In this document: piece after piece, positions 7,272 through 9,069 of the stretch
Position numbering within the stretch: the stretch's first letter is position 1
Layout: each line of letters opens with the position of its first letter
Assembly: GCA_031290535.1 (NCBI GenBank)
Contig: JAITNI010000043.1
Coordinates: 1 to 9,069 of the forward strand
DNA from: Zoogloeaceae bacterium
GTDB taxonomy: Bacteria; Pseudomonadota; Gammaproteobacteria; Burkholderiales; Rhodocyclaceae
Reading direction: 5' to 3'
DNA: 9,069 nucleotides
Program-made: the position numbers and the translations under genes
The notes under the pieces: generated by a model
Database searches by the model: none
Told to the model about the DNA's origin: nothing
The model's input: the letters and a program-made list of their open reading frames with translations, nothing else

Positions 7272-7302
7272 TGAACCCTGAACGGGCGGCGTTCACCCTT
7301 CA
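7272..7302. repeat. Composite inverted repeat in the Sir2-rarA gap
   Basis: TGAA-CCC-TGAACG (7272-7284) and CGTTCA-CCC-TTCA (7290-7302) are mirror partners around a GGCGG centre (7285-7289). The 6-bp inner arms and the 4-bp outer arms are perfectly complementary, and a CCC triplet interrupts both sides at the same place. It lies about 70 nt past the Sir2 stop and about 127 nt before rarA. Evenly spaced half-sites suggest a dimeric regulator site; as RNA it would be a 10-bp stem with a symmetric internal loop. No regulator is identified. Confidence 0.4.
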
Positions 7303-7372
7303 GTCTGGCGCAGGGCGAACGGACGGGAAAATCATGCGGAGATTGACGATAAAAACCCCACCGGAATGACGA

Positions 7373-8167
7373 TCACTGCTGATTGCGGTTGATTCTGTCG
7401 CGCCATTCCTGAATGGCCGTCAGGGCGGTGGCAGCGCCGAGGGGGAGCTGGTAGCGCACATGCGTGGAGAGGGGGGTGCGTCCCGGATTGATTTCTATGG
7501 TGGGCACGTTCGCCTGAATGGCCTGCACGACCGGCTGGGCGATGTAGGGGAACACGCTGCTGGTGCCGATGGAAAACACCAGATCAAACCCGGTGGCGAG
7601 TTCATCCAGAAAACGTTCCAGTTCGGCTTCAGGCAGCATTTCGCCAAACAGCACCACGTCCGGGCGCATGGCGCCGCCGCAGGCGGGGCAGACGGGCGGC
7701 AACTCGCGGCCCACCAGACTTTCCACCCGTTCCTGAACGCCGCATTGCTGGCAACTGAGGCGATGCACGTCGCCGTGGATTTCCAGCACATTCTTGCTGC
7801 CCGCCGCCCGGTGCAGGCCGTCTACATTCTGGGTCAGCACCAGCACATGCGGAAGTTCCTGTTCCAGTCGGGCCAGCGTCCGATGCGCCGCGTTGGGGCC
7901 AGCCGTGCGGCAGTTTTTCTCAACTTCCGCCAGATATTTCCAGGTGATTTCCGGGCGCTGGGCGAGCATGGGCGCGGACAGCGCTTCCTCAATGGGAATC
8001 CCTTCCTCGGTCAGATCGTCTTCGTAAAGGCCGCCAATGCCCCGGTAGGTCGGTAGCCCCGAGTCGGCGGAAATGCCCGCGCCAGTGATGAACAGCACGC
8101 GGCGGGCGGCGTTGAGAAGAACGGCGATGTCCTGCAAGGCTTTTTCGTGGAGAGGAATAGAGGGCAT
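7373..8167 (-). CDS. Sir2-family NAD-dependent protein deacylase
   Basis: Sirtuins remove acyl groups from lysine using NAD+, producing nicotinamide and O-acyl-ADP-ribose; bacterial members (CobB-like) regulate metabolic enzymes such as acetyl-CoA synthetase. The 264-residue form shows the Rossmann NAD motif GAGISADSGLPTYRG (29-43), TQNVDGLH (112-119) and the catalytic His131 in EIHGD. The zinc-binding pairs are Cys139/Cys142 and Cys160/Cys163. It continues with the RPDVVLFGEMLP block (168-179), FSIGTSSVFPYIA (198-210) and IEINPG (224-229). The Tyr/Arg pair that marks the desuccinylase subclass is not evident, so deacetylase activity is the safer inference. The ATG at 8167 is chosen by similarity to family N-termini. 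In-frame ATGs at 8215 and 8224 and a TTG at 8236 exist, and none has a good Shine-Dalgarno sequence, so the start is uncertain. It is upstream of rarA in the same direction, but the 227-nt gap argues against tight coupling. Confidence 0.93.
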   Translation of the reverse strand: MPSIPLHEKALQDIAVLLNAARRVLFITGAGISADSGLPTYRGIGGLYEDDLTEEGIPIEEALSAPMLAQRPEITWKYLAEVEKNCRTAGPNAAHRTLARLEQELPHVLVLTQNVDGLHRAAGSKNVLEIHGDVHRLSCQQCGVQERVESLVGRELPPVCPACGGAMRPDVVLFGEMLPEAELERFLDELATGFDLVFSIGTSSVFPYIAQPVVQAIQANVPTIEINPGRTPLSTHVRYQLPLGAATALTAIQEWRDRINRNQQ

Positions 8168-8273
8168 GGCGACTGAAACAGAATGAATTTTGGAAAGGAT
8201 GCCAGTGTAACGCATGGGCGTCATTTTGGCTTGCAATCTGTGCCGGGCAATCGCATGAACAGGGGCGACGCTT

Positions 8274-8307
8274 GCCGTGCCTTCTCACCGAGGGGAGAAG
8301 GCACGGC
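8274..8307. repeat. Perfect 13-bp REP-like hairpin
   Basis: GCCGTGCCTTCTC (8274-8286) and its exact complement GAGAAGGCACGGC (8295-8307) flank an 8-nt loop, ACCGAGGG. No T tract follows on either strand, so it is not a standard intrinsic terminator. The CCTTCTCCCCTCGG-type core (reading the minus strand) resembles dispersed intergenic palindromes (REP/BIME-like) found in many G+C-rich proteobacteria. Only one copy is in this window, so repetitiveness is unproven. It lies about 107 nt upstream of the Sir2 gene. Confidence 0.6.
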
Positions 8308-8376
8308 CGGGGTCGTTTGATTATTTACGGGAATAACGCGATACCTCCCTGATTGACACGCCGCGCACCCAATGCA

Positions 8377-8399
8377 AAAGCCGCCTCATGGGCGGCTTT
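8377..8399 (-). terminator. Terminator-like stem-loop downstream of the PEP-CTERM fragment
   Basis: AAAGCCGCC (8377-8385) pairs with GGCGGCTTT (8391-8399) around a 5-nt loop, a 9-bp G+C-core stem. Read on the minus strand it ends in CTTTTG, a short U run. It starts 28 nt after the stop codon of the PEP-CTERM reading frame (8428), the expected place for that gene's terminator. Its A/T flanks are symmetric, so it may also work on the plus strand. Confidence 0.6.
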
Positions 8400-8427
8400 C
8401 AATGGTCTTGCGTGACGGCAAAATTTT

Positions 8428-8610
8428 TCAGGCACGCGAGAGATTGCGCCGCCGCCGCGCCACAACCCCCAGAAAACCCAACCCCGCCAGCAGCATGGCG
8501 TAGGTTTCGGGTTCAGGCACAGTGGGCACGTTGTTGGAGGCAATCATGGCGGAAAGTAGATGCCCAGTCTGCACGTACCCAAAATAGCCCCCGTGATTGC
8601 GCCACTGTGG
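8428..8610 (-). pseudogene. 3' fragment of a PEP-CTERM sorting-domain protein gene
   Basis: On the minus strand an open stretch of 60 codons from 8610 to the TGA at 8430-8428 ends in a textbook PEP-CTERM signal: VPEPETYAM, then a hydrophobic helix LLAGLGFLGVV, then ARRRR and a short tail NLSRA. Such tails direct exported proteins to exosortase (EpsH/XrtA-type) for cleavage and surface or extracellular-matrix display in exopolysaccharide-producing bacteria. The stretch upstream of the motif (GGYFGYVQTGHLLSAMIAS) is a plausible end of an ectodomain. An in-frame TAA at 8613-8611 blocks the frame. The only ATG (8547) would give 39 residues with no signal peptide or ectodomain, so I read this as a truncated or frameshifted relic. 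A sequencing indel near 8611 is an alternative. Exosortase is not in the window. Confidence 0.75.
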
Positions 8611-8659
8611 TTACCGTCCCGACTGCTGTCCTAACTGAAGGTCTGCGAGCCAAACATAA

Positions 8660-8824
8660 GCATACCTCCCTGCACATCATAAAATCCGGCGCGGCTTCCA
8701 GCACCTGTTGGGTGTCAGCGATCCCATGCGGATGGGTGCATTGCGTCTCAGCTTGGCCGACAAACCGGAACAATTTTGGCAGATTTCATCGTTCAGAGTA
8801 GACAACGGAAACCAGCAACGATAG
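8660..8824 (+). pseudogene. HipA-family kinase-like remnant
   Basis: A 54-codon open stretch between the TAA at 8657-8659 and the TAG at 8822-8824 encodes FQHLLGVSDPMRMGALRLSL (codons 13-32). This resembles the HipA-family segment of the form DYLLGVSDxxRxGALRF. HipA proteins are Ser/Thr kinases of HipBA toxin-antitoxin systems and run to about 400 residues. Here only the short block is recognisable. There is no upstream N-terminal part, no catalytic core, no ribosome-binding site and no hipB, so this is at most a degraded fragment. The residues after the block (DKPEQFWQISSF) do not match anything I recognise. The match rests on one motif read by eye; chance similarity is possible. Confidence 0.42.
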
Positions 8825-8840
8825 AATCGTATCGCTAAAA

Positions 8841-8872
8841 ATAATTTTCTCGGGAAAAAACGAGAAAATTAT
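8841..8872. repeat. Perfect 12-bp A+T-rich inverted repeat
   Basis: ATAATTTTCTCG (8841-8852) and CGAGAAAATTAT (8861-8872) are exact complements separated by GGAAAAAA. No T tract follows, so it is not an obvious terminator. It sits 136 nt before the ATG of the downstream lipoprotein gene, in sequence far richer in A+T than the rest of the window. An operator for a dimeric regulator, a cruciform or RNA stem, or a mobile-element remnant are all possible. Confidence 0.6.
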
Positions 8873-8924
8873 GCGGGGTAGAAGAAAAACGTGCGACGAC
8901 GGGACACTTCACCTTTCAGTTTTT

Positions 8925-8955
8925 TCGACGATCGACGATCGACGATCGAAAATCG
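8925..8955. repeat. Three tandem copies of heptamer TCGACGA plus a degenerate fourth
   Basis: TCGACGA occurs at 8925-8931, 8932-8938 and 8939-8945, followed by TCGAAAA (8946-8952) and TCG. The array creates three CGATCG palindromes, each with a GATC site, at 7-nt spacing (8929, 8936 and 8943). It lies 53-83 nt before the lipoprotein ATG, where an upstream operator or phase-variable tract could act. It is too short and too closely spaced for CRISPR. Confidence 0.7.
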
Positions 8956-9007
8956 TTTATTGGACGGTATTTCAAATTTTGAACAATATTTTTTATAAGG
9001 AAACAAG

Positions 9008-9069
9008 ATGAAGAAGACTTTATGCCTGATCCTGTTTGTGTGCACAGGAATAGCCTTATCCGGTTGCGG
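9008..9069 (+). CDS. Small lipoprotein, N-terminal signal peptide only (runs off the right edge)
   Basis: The ATG at 9008 is preceded by AAGGAA (8998-9003), a good ribosome-binding site. The 20 complete codons read MKKTLCLILF then VCTGIALSGC: a basic n-region, a hydrophobic core and a lipobox L-S-G-C with Cys20 as the predicted acylated residue. The product should therefore be a signal-peptidase-II lipoprotein anchored in the inner or outer membrane. Nothing of the mature domain is visible, so family and function cannot be assigned. The leader (8825-9007) contains the inverted repeat and the tandem heptamers listed separately, suggesting regulated expression; no convincing -35/-10 pair was found. 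The A+T-rich upstream DNA and adjoining gene fragments suggest an accessory locus. Confidence 0.7.
   Translation, partial: MKKTLCLILFVCTGIALSGC

Noticed and set aside
8168..8236. 23-residue N-terminal extension of the Sir2 protein from a TTG
   Set aside because: No ribosome-binding site supports it, and the family usually starts close to the P-x-x-x-H-E-K-A-type helix at 8167; ATGs at 8215/8224 remain possible.
8513..8773. 86-codon minus-strand open frame overlapping the PEP-CTERM stretch
   Set aside because: It is a different frame from the one carrying the VPEPETYAM motif; Cys/Arg-rich product without signal peptide or similarity.
8388..8801. 137-codon plus-strand open frame across the PEP-CTERM and HipA-like fragments
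   Set aside because: It is out of frame with the HipA-like block and antisense to the PEP-CTERM motif, and its product shows no recognisable feature.
8925..8955. CRISPR array
   Set aside because: The units are 7-nt direct tandem repeats with no spacers and no cas genes.

Overview
The window looks like a G+C-rich betaproteobacterial chromosome, most likely from the Nitrosomonadales/Rhodocyclales side of the class. The grounds are the gene order exbB-exbD-lpxK-Trm112-kdsB divergent from xseA, the typical beta-type protein sequences, and a PEP-CTERM sorting signal, which is common in environmental betaproteobacteria. The lineage is inferred from gene content, not from a search. Most of the window (1-8167) is dense conserved housekeeping sequence; only the last ~0.9 kb looks like accessory or decaying DNA. 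Region 1-2543 (minus strand) is one tightly packed operon read right to left: exbB (GTG start), exbD, lpxK, a 58-residue Trm112-like zinc protein, and kdsB, which runs off the left edge. It joins a proton-driven energiser of TonB-type outer-membrane transport to two steps of lipid A/Kdo biosynthesis. All junctions are overlaps or gaps of 9 nt or less. Region 2544-2920 is a 377-nt divergent intergenic region. It holds a cluster of three DnaA-box-like 9-mers, one of them perfect. Region 2921-5794 (plus strand) carries xseA (exonuclease VII large subunit), lptE (LPS-assembly lipoprotein) and holA (DNA polymerase III delta subunit). lptE and holA overlap by one base (TGATG). Region 5799-8167 (minus strand) carries a Sir2-family NAD-dependent deacylase and then rarA (replication-associated AAA+ ATPase), which converges on holA with only 4 nt between the stop codons. 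The 227-nt gap between them holds a composite inverted repeat, a possible rarA promoter and a plus-strand intrinsic-terminator shape. Region 8168-9069 is a patchwork. It contains a perfect 13-bp REP-like hairpin, a terminator-like stem-loop, a 60-codon 3' fragment of a PEP-CTERM protein gene (minus strand) and a short HipA-kinase-like remnant (plus strand). After these comes an A+T-rich stretch (about 37% G+C over 8821-9000 by hand count) with a perfect 12-bp inverted repeat and three tandem copies of a heptamer that contains GATC. This stretch leads into the start of a small lipoprotein gene that runs off the right edge. Functionally, the window interleaves outer-membrane/LPS biogenesis (exbBD, lpxK, kdsB, lptE) with replication and repair (xseA, holA, rarA). 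No complete novel system is visible. The most unusual signals are the DnaA-box cluster, the junction of two truncated genes, and the repeat-rich leader of the terminal lipoprotein gene.
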